Source: Pyrinomonadaceae bacterium
Lineage (GTDB): Bacteria > Acidobacteriota > Blastocatellia > Pyrinomonadales > Pyrinomonadaceae
Reading direction: 5' to 3'
Length of the DNA stretch: 64,000 nt
Assembly (NCBI GenBank): GCA_019694395.1
Contig: JAIBCC010000022.1
Span: forward strand, 49,111-113,110
The stretch's first letter is position 1. The number at the start of each line of letters is the position of its first letter. Below the pieces are notes generated by a model. That model saw only the letters and a program-made list of their open reading frames with translations. It made no database searches and was not told where the DNA came from. Position numbers and translations under genes: made by a program. Of this stretch, positions 63,887 to 64,000 are shown piece by piece.

Positions 63887-63907
63887 CTCTTTTAGTTTAG
63901 AACAAGA
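63874..63907 (+). repeat. 34-base repeat, copy 2
   Basis: Identical to 28362-28395 in the same orientation. It abuts the point where member 3 loses similarity to the family. On the plus strand it contains an ATG at 63879 starting a short frame MCNSFSLEQDHQGQAVFS; the first nine residues match those in copy 1. Confidence 0.9.
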
Positions 63908-64000
63908 CCATCAAGGTCAAGCGGTTTTCTCTTAAGTTGCAAATTCAGAAAGACCGCTACCGTATGTGCGAGAATCTTTCTCAGCAATCGGCTTTGAAAA
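63908..64000 (+). other. Unassigned end of the window, open reading frame running off the edge
   Basis: On the plus strand one frame stays open from about 63899 to the edge (residues like TIKVKRFSLKLQIQKDRYRM, then CENLSQQSALK), with an ATG at 63964. It is too short to identify and could be coding or not. Confidence 0.3.

Noticed and set aside
63874..64000. Insertion sequence beginning at the second 34-base repeat
   Set aside because: The repeat copies are direct, not inverted, and the following 93 bases are too short and unlike a known transposase to support it.

Overview
The window reads as AT-rich chromosomal DNA of an Acidobacteriota member, most likely class Blastocatellia (Pyrinomonadales-like). 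This is inferred from gene content: an ECF sigma factor of the type paired with TPR-tailed Ser/Thr kinases, two giant periplasmic-propeller histidine kinases, a diheme cytochrome with a reaction-centre-cytochrome-like domain, VIT/VWA, YCF48-like and CHAT proteins, and many secreted proteins with Ala-Gln signal-peptide ends. No RNA gene, CRISPR array or complete insertion sequence was recognised.

Layout. 0-17 kb: the end of an M1 aminopeptidase, secreted propeller and VWA proteins, a degenerate ABC ATPase, then a long minus-strand run with PreT, RidA, beta-ureidopropionase, a CE4 deacetylase broken by an in-frame TAG, a diheme cytochrome, MmsA and a tandem SseB-like protein. 17-27 kb: an NCS1 nucleobase transporter, a RibA-like protein overlapping a HARE-HTH protein, a gamma-glutamyltransferase, then an unusual two-gene cassette (23.05-25.32 kb) between an intact hydantoinase/dihydropyrimidinase gene and a decayed copy of that gene's 3' end. 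27-34 kb: a family of proteins combining a PqqD-like (RRE) domain, an internal twin-arginine/hydrophobic segment and a Cys-rich tail, next to two response regulators and a propeller histidine kinase with a one-base frameshift. 34-41 kb: prolyl-oligopeptidase-like peptidase, MOSC protein, GH9-CE4 fusion, class III aminotransferase. 41-53 kb: CHAT, caspase and PPC genes in one operon beside an ECF sigma factor, a second propeller kinase and a TPR-tailed Ser/Thr kinase. 53-64 kb: gyrA, a tandem PilZ protein, M50-like and M20 peptidases, an L,D-transpeptidase-like protein, a PRMT-like methyltransferase, a 2OG-Fe(II) oxygenase-like protein and a 5'-truncated third member of the PqqD/Cys family at a 34-base repeat.

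How the genes work together. PreT, hydantoinase, beta-ureidopropionase, class III aminotransferase, MmsA and the NCS1 carrier, all on the minus strand though separated by other genes, make nearly the full reductive pyrimidine route from uracil/thymine through beta-alanine to an acyl-CoA; only PreA is not seen. The PqqD/Cys family is the most unusual system. Its first gene and the adjacent stand-alone receiver gene share an exact 18-base promoter element plus a 17-base near-identical element, which suggests common control, possibly by the neighbouring NarL-type regulator. The caspase/CHAT/PPC operon and its sigma factor and kinase neighbours form a second candidate system.
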